Assembly (NCBI RefSeq): GCF_024129865.1 | Contig: NZ_JAMYFE010000033.1 | Location: 124,001-188,000 of the forward strand | Direction of reading: 5' to 3' | DNA length: 64,000 bases | From: Stieleria tagensis | GTDB taxonomy: Bacteria > Planctomycetota > Planctomycetia > Pirellulales > Pirellulaceae | In this document: positions 1 to 8,036 of the stretch, piece after piece | Layout: each line of letters begins with the position of its first letter | Numbering within the stretch: the stretch's first letter is position 1 | Notes under the pieces: model-generated | What the model was told of the DNA's origin: nothing | Database searches by the model: none | Seen by the model: only the letters and a program-made list of their open reading frames with translations | Program-made: the position numbers and the translations under genes

Positions 1-250
1 GCGTGCCGGGGCCTGAATAGCCGCAACCCGGCGCGTGTGTGACAACCTGAAGGTTGAGCTCCAACGGTTTGGAGGTTGGAGTTCACGCTTTAGCGTGTCG
101 GGGCCTGAATGGTCACACCCGGCGCATGTGGCAACCTGAAGGTTGAACTCCAACGGTTTGGAGGTTGGAGTTCACGCTTTAGCGTGCCGGAGCCTGGATA
201 GCCGCATCCCGGCGCATGTGGCAACCTGAAGGTTGAACTCCAACGGTTTG
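1..250. repeat. Tandem repeat, about 90-bp unit, 2.8 copies
   Basis: Nearly identical units begin at 1, 93 and 182 (each starts gcgtg-c/t-cgg-g/a-gcctg). Each contains an internal inverted repeat: ttgaactccaac, a short loop of ggtttgga, then ggttggagttca, followed by the short palindrome cacgctttagcgtg. The last copy breaks off at about 252, just before the stop codon of the minus-strand gene ending at 266. No open frame of note crosses it. The left edge of the window cuts the array, so the true copy number is unknown. Confidence 0.85.
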
Positions 251-265
251 GAGGCCAGGATCCCC

Positions 266-1306
266 TTAGGCGGCGGCGCGGCGTGGAGCGTGGTTGTGCT
301 GCGGTAGGCTGAGCACACGTGCCAGTTGATCGGCTGACGCGACGCTGTCCAAGTCGACTGCGCGACGGATCGCTGCCAGCTGTGATCGATGGCGAACCAT
401 ACCGATCATCTCGCCGATAGACCCATTGCCCAAGAGCGCTGTGCTGAGCATCTCGGTGAAGCTGGGGCCGGGTTCGCCTGGCAAAATTCGAGTCCGAATG
501 GCTGCTAGATGTTGGCCGCGCTGTGCGTCCGAGGGGCTAGCCAAACTGACCAAGCCGGGGGCATGGATCAGCGAATCGTTGGCGGTGGCGATTGACCATC
601 CGGCTTGTCGCAACAAGCATCCAAACGCATAGCTGACGGCAACCGGATCGTTCATCGCCGGAGCGACGGCGCTGAGCAAGTCACCGAGCACGCGTCGGCG
701 GATAAAGCAGCTGTTGATAAAAAAGCCGCTGACTGGTTTTCCGGGACCGCCGCGGCGACCCGCTTTGCTATAGGGTTGGCAGTAGCGTCCAGCCGTATCC
801 ACCCAGCCCGCTGGAACAGATTGCTGGGCATCGTCATCAAAGATCATGGGATCCACGGCAGCGACATCGGCGGTTTCGAAGCGATCCAGCGCATCGGTCA
901 ACCAATCCGCAGTCGCGGTCTTTCCTTGGCCCAGCACATGCACGATGGGGGCATGGGTCGCGTCGAAGGCGTCACGCACCAAATCGATCAAGTTGCTCGA
1001 GCGTGCGATGACAAAGTCGATTTCTTCGCCCAGTTCGAACGGGTCGGTGTAGCCGCCATTGTGGGCGACGATCACCTGAGACTCCTCGGTTTGGTTTTCA
1101 AGCACGCTCAGTAACGTCTGCTCAAATGCAGCATCATCTCGCTGCAATGGAATCACGATCGAGACACGGGGTGTCCGCGGGAATTTCGGCACCGGGAAGC
1201 TCCAATAATGCGGGTGGAATCGATGGCCTGGGAAGGACAATCGGAACTCCGGTCGCACTTTATTCAGTCGTTCACTTACCCGACGCACCGGAATTGAGGC
1301 GGCCAT
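266..1306 (-). CDS. Glycosyltransferase family 2-like protein, possibly degenerate
   Basis: A protein of 346 residues. Residues 46-56 (PRVSIVIPLQR) are the usual first strand of a GT-A nucleotide-sugar-binding fold, followed by an ETLLSVLEN-like helix (here QTLLSVLENQ) and a second strand, as in GT2 enzymes. The position where GT2 enzymes carry the metal-binding Asp-x-Asp reads VLGQGKT, so the metal site is not evident. A conserved-looking SGFFINSCFIRRRVL segment lies where acceptor-side contacts usually occur. There is no signal peptide or membrane segment. It is the last of three minus-strand genes (citrate synthase, thioredoxin-like, this), 156 bp after the previous gene. Whether it transfers sugar is doubtful; a structural or lost-activity homologue is the alternative. 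Confidence 0.6.
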   Translation of the reverse strand: MAASIPVRRVSERLNKVRPEFRLSFPGHRFHPHYWSFPVPKFPRTPRVSIVIPLQRDDAAFEQTLLSVLENQTEESQVIVAHNGGYTDPFELGEEIDFVIARSSNLIDLVRDAFDATHAPIVHVLGQGKTATADWLTDALDRFETADVAAVDPMIFDDDAQQSVPAGWVDTAGRYCQPYSKAGRRGGPGKPVSGFFINSCFIRRRVLGDLLSAVAPAMNDPVAVSYAFGCLLRQAGWSIATANDSLIHAPGLVSLASPSDAQRGQHLAAIRTRILPGEPGPSFTEMLSTALLGNGSIGEMIGMVRHRSQLAAIRRAVDLDSVASADQLARVLSLPQHNHAPRRAAA

Positions 1307-1462
1307 GCCAGCCCAAAGCCGGTCGAGAGCTATATTCGGAAAAGTTTACCAGCCAACGGGGGTGAGCGATGTCTGCGTCGCGGCAGGAGATCGGTCCCCG
1401 GGCCACTCTCTGGCACATCGCGATTTCTGGTGCATCGCGAGCGACTTACTTCCAAGCCGACT

Positions 1463-2029
1463 TCAATCGCCGTGTTTTTCGCGGAGCCGGCCGGAGAGTC
1501 GAAGCATCAGTTGGATGCGTTCAAATTCGTCCAACCATTGCTGTGTCACAGCGGCTAGCAGATCGACGTTGACCGCACCAATTCCGGTGGGGCAACTGGG
1601 GCCAAGTTGGGTTTCTGCCATGTGGCGATAGGTTGCCAAGGTGCGATCGCCATAGCGGCCGCAAACGAAATTATCTTCGCTTAAAAACAGCACCGACGGG
1701 ACGCGATGGCCGCCACAGGTCGACACGGCGTCGGCAAATTCGCTGTGATCATCGCGGTCAAAGAAGCGGACTTGAATCTTTTCGTTGGCGGCGGCAAAGA
1801 AATCGAAAATCGGACATTGGTTGATGCAATCCCCGCACCACGCACCGGCGGAAACCAACACCTTCATCTGTCGCTGAAACCCCTCCAGCAGGGTGCGCTG
1901 TTGCTCCGACAACTGGACTTGCCCATGCACGGCGGCCCAACGCAAACGTTGAGACTCGCTGGCATAGTTTGTCAGGAATGTTTCGTAGGCTTGGCCCTGG
2001 TCGAATAACGCGGCGTAGTCGAGCGACAT
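1463..2029 (-). CDS. Thioredoxin-like protein with WCGDC motif
   Basis: Counting from the ATG at 2029, the protein has 188 residues. W64-C65-G66-D67-C68 is a dithiol active site of the thioredoxin fold, and V110-P111 is the cis-proline that faces it. This variant WCGDC is typical of the small thioredoxin family members (often annotated TlpA/thioredoxin-like or DUF-type) that act in the cytoplasm. There is no export signal. The C-terminal 40 residues are helical and charged. An upstream in-frame ATG at 2086 would add 19 residues of low complexity (Ser/Pro/Phe-rich), which I consider less likely. The gene lies between citrate synthase and the GT2-like gene on the same strand. The redox substrate is unknown. 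Confidence 0.75.
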   Translation of the reverse strand: MSLDYAALFDQGQAYETFLTNYASESQRLRWAAVHGQVQLSEQQRTLLEGFQRQMKVLVSAGAWCGDCINQCPIFDFFAAANEKIQVRFFDRDDHSEFADAVSTCGGHRVPSVLFLSEDNFVCGRYGDRTLATYRHMAETQLGPSCPTGIGAVNVDLLAAVTQQWLDEFERIQLMLRLSGRLREKHGD

Positions 2030-2153
2030 AAAAGTTTGCGGGGAAAACGAGCGTGGGGAAACAAAAACAGGCGATGCAGTAGGCATCGCCCGAGGTCGGT
2101 AGTTTGGGGTCGAAAGTTGGGCTTTGGGAAGGCCGGAGAGGGTCGGCCGCCCT

Positions 2154-3470
2154 CTATCGCTGTTCGACGGGGACCGTTTTTCGGCTGGTCTGGCCGGTGT
2201 AAACCTGGCGTGGCCGATTGATACGATTGCGCGGGTTGGCGTGCAATTCTTTCCAGTGGGCGATCCAACCGGGCAAGCGGCCGATGGCGAACAACACCGT
2301 AAACATCTGAACCGGAATCCCCATCGCGCGATAAATCACGCCAGAATAGAAATCGACATTCGGATAAAGTTTTCGTTCGACGAAGTATTCGTCTTTGAGT
2401 GCGACTTCTTGTAGCTGTTGTGCGACTTCGAATAGCGGGTCATCGATCTTTAGTTTTGCCAGTAGCTTGTCACAGCAGGCGCGAATGATTTGTGCCCGGG
2501 GATCAAAGTTCTTGTAGACCCGGTGCCCAAAGCCCATCAAGCGAAAGTTGCTGTTCTTGTCCTTGGCCATGTCAACGTACTTTTTGACGTTGCCACCATC
2601 CGCGGCGATCTGCTCCAGCATATTCACACAAGCTTCATTGGCGCCGCCGTGCAGCGGCCCCCAAAGTGCTCCGATACCAGCGGAGATCGAGGCGAACAGG
2701 TTGGCATTGCTGCTGCCGACCATTCGCACCGTAGACGTGCTGCAGTTCTGTTCGTGATCGGCATGCACGATCAGCAACAGGTTCAATGCCTCGGCAAAAT
2801 CGGGGTCCACCACATGGTCTTCGGCCGGTGTGGCGAACATCATGTGCAAGAAATTTTCGCAGTAGGACAGGTCGTTGCTGGGATACATGAACGGCTGGCC
2901 CATCGATTTCTTGTAGCTGTACGCTGCAATCGTCGGCAGTTTGGCCAGCAAGCGATAGATCGAGATTTCGACTTGATCCGGATCATCGACTTGCATCGAG
3001 TCTTGATAGAATGTCGACAGTGCACCGACCACGCTACTTAGAATCGCCATCGGGTGCGCATCACGCGGAAACCCGTTGTAGAACGATCGCATGTCTTCGT
3101 GGATCATGGTGTGATCACGAATTCCGCTGCGGAACTCTGTCGCTTGGTCGGCGTTGGGCAGTTCGCCGTTGATCAACAGGTAGGCGATTTCGACAAAGTC
3201 GCAGTTGGCCGCGAGATCTTCGATGGCATAGCCGCGATAGCGTAGGATGCCTTTTTCGCCATCCAAAAACGTAATCGAACTGCGGGTGCTGCCGGTATTC
3301 ACGAATCCTTCGTCGATCGTGATCATTCCGGTGCGGCTTCGCAGCGCCGAAATATCGATGGCTCGTTCGCCCTCGGAGCCTTCGATCAGGGGAAGTTCGA
3401 TTTCTTGATCACCGTAACTGAAGCGAACCGTACCGACGTCTTGGGCATCTAAATTCAAGCTTGAACTCAT
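2154..3470 (-). CDS. gltA: Citrate synthase
   Basis: At 438 residues this has the length of the bacterial hexameric (type II) enzymes. It condenses acetyl-CoA with oxaloacetate to citrate in the first step of the TCA cycle, in the cytoplasm. Seen directly are the catalytic regions: HADHEQNCSTSTVRMVGSS, LHGGANEA (active-site His and substrate-binding loop), GFGHRVYKNFDPRA (second catalytic His) and NVDFYSG (catalytic Asp). The N-terminal beta domain typical of type II enzymes (RFSYGDQEIELPLIEGSEG) is present. The C-terminus ends in a basic tail (RKTVPVEQR). It is divergent from nhaA with about 400 bp between them, and is followed by the thioredoxin-like gene 124 bp downstream. Confidence 0.96.
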   Translation of the reverse strand: MSSSLNLDAQDVGTVRFSYGDQEIELPLIEGSEGERAIDISALRSRTGMITIDEGFVNTGSTRSSITFLDGEKGILRYRGYAIEDLAANCDFVEIAYLLINGELPNADQATEFRSGIRDHTMIHEDMRSFYNGFPRDAHPMAILSSVVGALSTFYQDSMQVDDPDQVEISIYRLLAKLPTIAAYSYKKSMGQPFMYPSNDLSYCENFLHMMFATPAEDHVVDPDFAEALNLLLIVHADHEQNCSTSTVRMVGSSNANLFASISAGIGALWGPLHGGANEACVNMLEQIAADGGNVKKYVDMAKDKNSNFRLMGFGHRVYKNFDPRAQIIRACCDKLLAKLKIDDPLFEVAQQLQEVALKDEYFVERKLYPNVDFYSGVIYRAMGIPVQMFTVLFAIGRLPGWIAHWKELHANPRNRINRPRQVYTGQTSRKTVPVEQR

Positions 3471-3869
3471 CAGGGGGTCCGGAAAAATATGATGGGCGGT
3501 TCAGAATCGGTGGGCAGCAATTGCATCCTTCGGCATTGTGGGACCGGGCACCAGAGTCAATGTGGCCAAGAGGTCTGGTCCACTGATTCAAATTGCATGA
3601 ATTCTCTGTCCGCCGTACGCGGTGACCCACATGCGAAGTGTACCTTGAGAACCGTTGGCCGACAATTAGTCGACCTGTCTTTGGGGTGTCAGCGAAGCCG
3701 ACGCGCGATTGCAAATAGCGCCGGCAGCGGCGGGATACGAGCCAGCAAGCGGGGGCTAGCGGAGGTGAGATTCTAGATTGGGGTCACGAAAAAGATTGAC
3801 AGCCTGTAACATTCCCTGCATCGGCGAACACCTTCTTCGACTCGCAACCCCGAGAGACACGCACGGCAA
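3471..3869. other. Divergent intergenic region gltA / nhaA
   Basis: About 400 bp between two divergent genes, so both promoters should lie here. A TTGACA hexamer is visible at 3796-3801 facing nhaA, but no convincing -10 box follows at the usual spacing. I see no hairpin, RNA gene or conserved small reading frame. Confidence 0.5.
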
Positions 3870-5138
3870 ATGTCCGCGCAGGAAACATCCAACGGCGGAA
3901 TCTTTCGGTTCCTGATCGACAATTCGCTGCTGTTGCTGATCGGTGCGGTGACAGCGTTGGTTTGGGCCAATTGGGCGGATCAGATCGGCAGTCCGTCCTA
4001 CCACGACTTGATTCACTTTGATGTTCGCACGCTGTGGGGCGGCGACGACCACGCGGTCCCCAGTGACGACAACCACCATTGGTATTTGGTGTCGTTCATC
4101 ATCAACGATGTTTTGATGGCCCTGTTCTTTGCGATCGCGGCCAAAGAGGTTTGGGAATCATTGCTGCCCGGTGGAGCGCTGTCGAACCCTCGGAAAGCCG
4201 CCACGCCGTTGTTGGCGACCCTGGGCGGAATCATCGGTCCGGCCATGATCTATTTGATCGGCGCGTACGCCACCGGAACCTATGCCCAGCTCGGCCATGG
4301 CTGGGCGGTGCCCTGTGCGACGGACATCGCGTTTAGTTACTTGGTCGCACGGCTGGTGTTCGGCGCCGGCCATCCGGCGGTCGCATTCCTGTTGTTGTTG
4401 GCGATCGCCGATGACGCAGCAGGCCTGTTGATCCTGGCGGTGTTTTATCCCTCGGCGCCGATCGAACCGGCGTGGTTACTCTTGACCGCCGCCGCGATGG
4501 GGTTGGCGGTTGGCTTGCGCAAATGGAAAATCCGTTCACACTGGTTGTACATTCTCGGCCCCGGGGTCTTGGCCTGGTACTCGTTTTATTCGGCGCACAT
4601 CCATCCCGCGCTGGGATTGGTCCCGATCATCCCGTTTTTGCCAAGTGCCACGTCGGACTTAGGGATTTTTGCCGCAGACGAACGGCAGCGTGATGACACG
4701 CTCAATATGTTCGAACACTTTTGGCGAACACCGGTCGAGTTCATCCTGGGGCTGTTCGGCTTGGTCAATGCCGGTGTCGTGTTTAGCAGTGTCGGCACCG
4801 GGACTTGGTTGGTGCTGGGCGGATTGTTCTTAGGCAAACCACTGGGGATCACCGCCATGACGTTGTTGGCGGAAAAAGGATTTCGCCTGCAAACACCTGC
4901 GGGGATGGATTACCGTCATATCGCCACCTTGGGTTTGATTTCCGGAATTGGTTTCACCGTCGCACTGTTCGTCTCGGTGGCTGCCTTTCCCATCTCCGGT
5001 GCGATCCAGGATTCAGTCAAAATGGGGGCGCTCCTCAGTTTTTTGGCAGCCCCCGTAGCGATCGTGGTTGGCAAAATGCTAGGGATTCAACCCAGCGATG
5101 CCGACGATGATCACTCGGCCAACGCTGCTGACAGCTAA
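3870..5138 (+). CDS. nhaA: Na+/H+ antiporter NhaA
   Basis: 422 residues with about 12 membrane segments, the size of the NhaA family. It exchanges Na+ (or Li+) for protons across the inner membrane for pH and sodium homeostasis, fitting a marine bacterium. The family signatures are visible: VPCATDIAFSYLVA (transport-site Asp region of helix IV) and AIADDAAGLLILAVFY, which contains the paired aspartates corresponding to D163/D164 of the E. coli protein. A later LISGIGFTVALFVSVAAF segment matches helix XI. The periplasmic loop after helix I is long (about residues 35-70), with LWGGDDHAVPSDDNHHWY. The C-terminus is a short acidic tail rich in Asp. It is followed 51 bp later by the LOG-family gene on the same strand. 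Confidence 0.95.
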   Translation: MSAQETSNGGIFRFLIDNSLLLLIGAVTALVWANWADQIGSPSYHDLIHFDVRTLWGGDDHAVPSDDNHHWYLVSFIINDVLMALFFAIAAKEVWESLLPGGALSNPRKAATPLLATLGGIIGPAMIYLIGAYATGTYAQLGHGWAVPCATDIAFSYLVARLVFGAGHPAVAFLLLLAIADDAAGLLILAVFYPSAPIEPAWLLLTAAAMGLAVGLRKWKIRSHWLYILGPGVLAWYSFYSAHIHPALGLVPIIPFLPSATSDLGIFAADERQRDDTLNMFEHFWRTPVEFILGLFGLVNAGVVFSSVGTGTWLVLGGLFLGKPLGITAMTLLAEKGFRLQTPAGMDYRHIATLGLISGIGFTVALFVSVAAFPISGAIQDSVKMGALLSFLAAPVAIVVGKMLGIQPSDADDDHSANAADS

Positions 5139-5189
5139 TACAAGCCATAATTGCGTCATAGTGATTCACCACGCCAACGGATGAACTAG

Positions 5190-6254
5190 ATGGAAACCAA
5201 CCAGATCGACCCGGAAAGTCTGCCGCCCGAAGCCATCGGAGAATGTGAACTCGAACGACCACAACCGGCCGATGAACCGATCACCCCGCAACCCGCCGGC
5301 GGTGAAAGCGCAGACCTCTTTGATGAGATGCGTGCGACGATTGATCGTTTGGAAAAAGACCGCACCGCACGCGGCGATCTAAAAATTCTCTCGCGCACCC
5401 TCTTGGAATTGCGTTACGCGTTCAAAGTGTTTCGCCCCTACAGACGGCGTCGCAAGGTCACGATTTTTGGTTCGGCGCGCACTCAACCCGATCACCCCGA
5501 TTATCAATCGGCCGTTGCGTTGGGCCGGCAAATGGCGGTTCACGGCTGGATGGTAATCACCGGCGCCGGCGGCGGGATTATGGAAGCCGGCCATGTCGGG
5601 GCTGGGAAAGAAGCATCGATGGGATTGAACATCATGCTGCCGTTCGAACAGGGTGCCAATCACGTCATCGAAGGCGACCCGAAACTGGTGACGATGAAGT
5701 ATTTCTTCACACGCAAGTTGATGTTCGTCAAAGAGTGTAGCGCGGTGGTTTGCTGTCCCGGTGGTTTTGGAACGCTGGACGAAGCGCTGGAGACGTTGAC
5801 GTTGATGCAAACCGGCAAGCAAACCATGTTGCCGCTGGTGTTGCTGGACCACCCACACGGCAGTTATTGGAGCGATCTGGGCAAGTTCATCGACAAACAA
5901 TTACTCGACGGCGGAATGATCAGCCCTGATGACGTGTCGCTGTATCGAATCACCAACGACGTCAACGTTGCGATCGATGAAATCCTGACATTCTACCGTC
6001 GCTATCACAGCATGCGCTATGTCCGGGATCGATTGGTGTTTCGGTTGAAGGAACGATTGTCTGACGAGAAAATGGAACAAATTCGATCCGAGTTCACCGA
6101 TATCTTGGTTTCGGGCGGATTTGAACAACGATCGGCCCTGTCCGAAGAAGCGGGGGAACCCGATTTGGCGGGGCTGCCGCGACTGGTGTTCCATTTCAAC
6201 CGCCGCGCGTTGGGGCGGTTGCGTTCATTGATCAATTGCATCAACGTCGACTGA
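5190..6254 (+). CDS. LOG family (TIGR00730-type) nucleotide phosphoribohydrolase-like protein
   Basis: 354 residues. The Rossmann-type core carries the two LOG signatures: GAGGGIMEAG in the first part and PGGFGTLDE at about residue 190. Family members cleave cytokinin or nucleoside 5'-monophosphates to base and ribose phosphate; older annotations call them lysine decarboxylase-like, for which there is little support. The core begins with VTIFGSARTQPDHPDY, the usual start of the domain, after a 90-residue N-terminal extension that is acidic and probably disordered for its first 40 residues. A C-terminal extension of about 90 residues (from FYRRYHSMRYVRDRL onward) is seen in the long subgroup. 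Substrate cannot be told from sequence. A clear terminator follows at 6274. Confidence 0.82.
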   Translation: METNQIDPESLPPEAIGECELERPQPADEPITPQPAGGESADLFDEMRATIDRLEKDRTARGDLKILSRTLLELRYAFKVFRPYRRRRKVTIFGSARTQPDHPDYQSAVALGRQMAVHGWMVITGAGGGIMEAGHVGAGKEASMGLNIMLPFEQGANHVIEGDPKLVTMKYFFTRKLMFVKECSAVVCCPGGFGTLDEALETLTLMQTGKQTMLPLVLLDHPHGSYWSDLGKFIDKQLLDGGMISPDDVSLYRITNDVNVAIDEILTFYRRYHSMRYVRDRLVFRLKERLSDEKMEQIRSEFTDILVSGGFEQRSALSEEAGEPDLAGLPRLVFHFNRRALGRLRSLINCINVD

Positions 6255-6273
6255 ACGAATTGCCAGGATTTGG

Positions 6274-6300
6274 CCACCGCAATCGATTGCGGTGGGTTTT
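6274..6300 (+). terminator. Rho-independent terminator after the LOG gene
   Basis: Positions 6274-6295 are a perfect 22-bp palindrome (arms CCACCGCAAT and its complement around a central CG) followed by GTTTT. It lies 20 bp after the stop codon of the LOG-family gene and before the start of the oxidoreductase gene. Confidence 0.8.
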
Positions 6301-6430
6301 CACGCCCTTTTTTCGCTTCGGGCGCCCGGTTTCCGGAAGTCAATCGAAGGCCGTCTGGGTATGATGTCCGGTAGCGAACCCGAGTGTTCGTCCCACCGTT
6401 TTGCCCTTTCATTTGAGAAGCGATTTACCC

Positions 6431-7882
6431 ATGACGAAGATTTCTCGCCGACGCTTTGTCGGTTCAACCGCCACCGCTGCCGCCGGTTTGACCCTGACGT
6501 CCGCACTTCCAGGACGCAGTCTGCGGGCGGCCAACGCGAACGACGAGATTAACCTGGGCTTTATTAGTTGTGGCGGTCGCGCCGGCGGTTTGATGGGACA
6601 ATTCGACAAGGTCGACGGCGTCAATATCGCCGGTCTCTGTGATGTCGACGAAAAACGTCTTGGTTTGGCGAAAGAGCGTTTTCCAAAGGCCCAAGGGTGG
6701 ACGGATCTGCGAGAGTTGATCGACGCACCCGGAATTGACGCCGTCGTGGTCGCCACCTGCAACCACTGGCATTGCTTAGCCGCCATTTGGGCAATGCAAG
6801 CCGGCAAGGACGTGTATGTGGAAAAACCACTGTCGCACAGCCAGTGGGAAGGCCGCCAGACCGTCAACGCCGCGCGCAAGTACAACAAGATTTGCCAAAT
6901 CGGAACCCAGCAACGGTCCGATCCGATGCAGGCCGAAATCAAACGGTTTCTGCACGAAGAAAAAGCGCTGGGTGAAATCAAGTCGGCACGCGTCAATCGC
7001 TACGGTGTCCGCCCCTCGATCGGCAAACGCGACACGCCATTGAAGATCGAGAAAGACATCGCCTATGACCTCTGGCTGGGGCCGGCTGCCGACGAACCGT
7101 TGTTCCGTGAAAAACTGCACTACGATTGGCACTGGGATTGGAACACCGGCAGTGGCGAAATGGGCAACTGGGGCGTGCACGTCCTGGATGATTGCCGCAA
7201 CAATATCTTCCAAGACAAAGTCGCCTTGCCACAGCGCGTGCTCGGCGGTGGCGGCCGTGTGGTCTACAACGATGCTGGCGAAACCCCGAACGTGCACTTT
7301 GCATACTTCGACACCGGTTCGATCCCGGTGGTGATCGGGTTGAGCAATTTGCCGTCACAGCCGGGCGGTAAGAAAAGCCCTGAGCATCCCGGACCTGCCA
7401 GCGGTTACATGGCCTATTGCGAAGGCGGTCGTTTCGAAGGCCAGCGTGGCCGTGCCGTCGCCTTCGATAACGATGGCAAGAAAATCAAGGAGTTCAAAGG
7501 CAACGGGGATGTCAAACACCAACAGAACTTCATCGATGCCGTTCGCGCTCAAGATCGCTCGATTCTGAATGCGGAAATCGCTGTCGGCAACGATAGCACG
7601 GGCTGGTGCAATCTGGCGAATGTCGCGTTCCAAGCCGGCGAGAGCTACAGCCGCGAACGCGCTCAGGAAGTCAAGTTGGATGAGTGGTCCGCGCTGTTGG
7701 GAGACATGGAAAAGCATCTCGAAGCGCACGACTTGAAACTCGATAGCGACCAAATCAAACTCAGCCCGATGTTGGAACTTGATTCGAAAACCGAGCAGTT
7801 CGTTGGCAACGACGCTGCGGCGGCCAATCAATTGCTCAAACGCCAGTACCGCAAGGGATACGAAGTACCTGAAATCTCGTAG
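6431..7882 (+). CDS. Secreted Gfo/Idh/MocA family oxidoreductase (Tat signal)
   Basis: From the ATG at 6431, 483 residues. It begins with a twin-arginine signal (SRRRFVG followed by an Ala/Gly/Leu-rich stretch ending LRAANA), so it is exported folded, probably with its dinucleotide bound. The N-terminal Rossmann domain (INLGFISCGGRAGGL, then LCDVDEKRL) and the EKPLSH motif, whose Lys is the usual catalytic or binding residue, mark the Gfo/Idh/MocA family. The C-terminal half is the alpha/beta dimer domain with WHWDWNTGSGEMGNWGVH. Planctomycetes carry dozens of such Tat-exported paralogues, thought to act on sugars or sugar derivatives in the periplasm. An upstream ATG at 6401 would place ten residues before the signal and is less likely. 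Substrate unknown. Confidence 0.9.
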   Translation: MTKISRRRFVGSTATAAAGLTLTSALPGRSLRAANANDEINLGFISCGGRAGGLMGQFDKVDGVNIAGLCDVDEKRLGLAKERFPKAQGWTDLRELIDAPGIDAVVVATCNHWHCLAAIWAMQAGKDVYVEKPLSHSQWEGRQTVNAARKYNKICQIGTQQRSDPMQAEIKRFLHEEKALGEIKSARVNRYGVRPSIGKRDTPLKIEKDIAYDLWLGPAADEPLFREKLHYDWHWDWNTGSGEMGNWGVHVLDDCRNNIFQDKVALPQRVLGGGGRVVYNDAGETPNVHFAYFDTGSIPVVIGLSNLPSQPGGKKSPEHPGPASGYMAYCEGGRFEGQRGRAVAFDNDGKKIKEFKGNGDVKHQQNFIDAVRAQDRSILNAEIAVGNDSTGWCNLANVAFQAGESYSRERAQEVKLDEWSALLGDMEKHLEAHDLKLDSDQIKLSPMLELDSKTEQFVGNDAAAANQLLKRQYRKGYEVPEIS

Positions 7883-7983
7883 CGACCTATTGAGCGTTGA
7901 CATCGCCGTCTGGCGGTGCCGTTTTCGTCGACGTGTAGATTTCATGGATTGCCAGGCAGAGTGAAGTGCCAAGCACACAGTCA

Positions 7984-8036
7984 ATCGGGCGGAAGGTGTA
8001 GGCTGTTAGCAGTCTCACCTGCCGCCCGATTTTTTT
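7984..8036 (+). terminator. Terminator abutting the histidine kinase start codon
   Basis: ATCGGGCGG (7984-7992) pairs with CCGCCCGAT (8022-8030), and AGGTG (7994-7998) extends the stem by pairing with CACCT (8016-8020). Seven T residues follow at 8030-8036. It is a strong intrinsic terminator for the oxidoreductase gene. The ATG of the next gene begins immediately after the T tract, at 8037. Confidence 0.85.

Noticed and set aside
1-250. CRISPR array
   Set aside because: Units are about 90 bp and the intervening DNA is itself repeated, with no variable spacers and no cas genes. The same applies to the arrays at 10.7 and 32.4 kb.
605-1114. Plus-strand frame of 169 residues opposite the GT2-like gene
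   Set aside because: It is antisense to a frame with family motifs and has no motif of its own.
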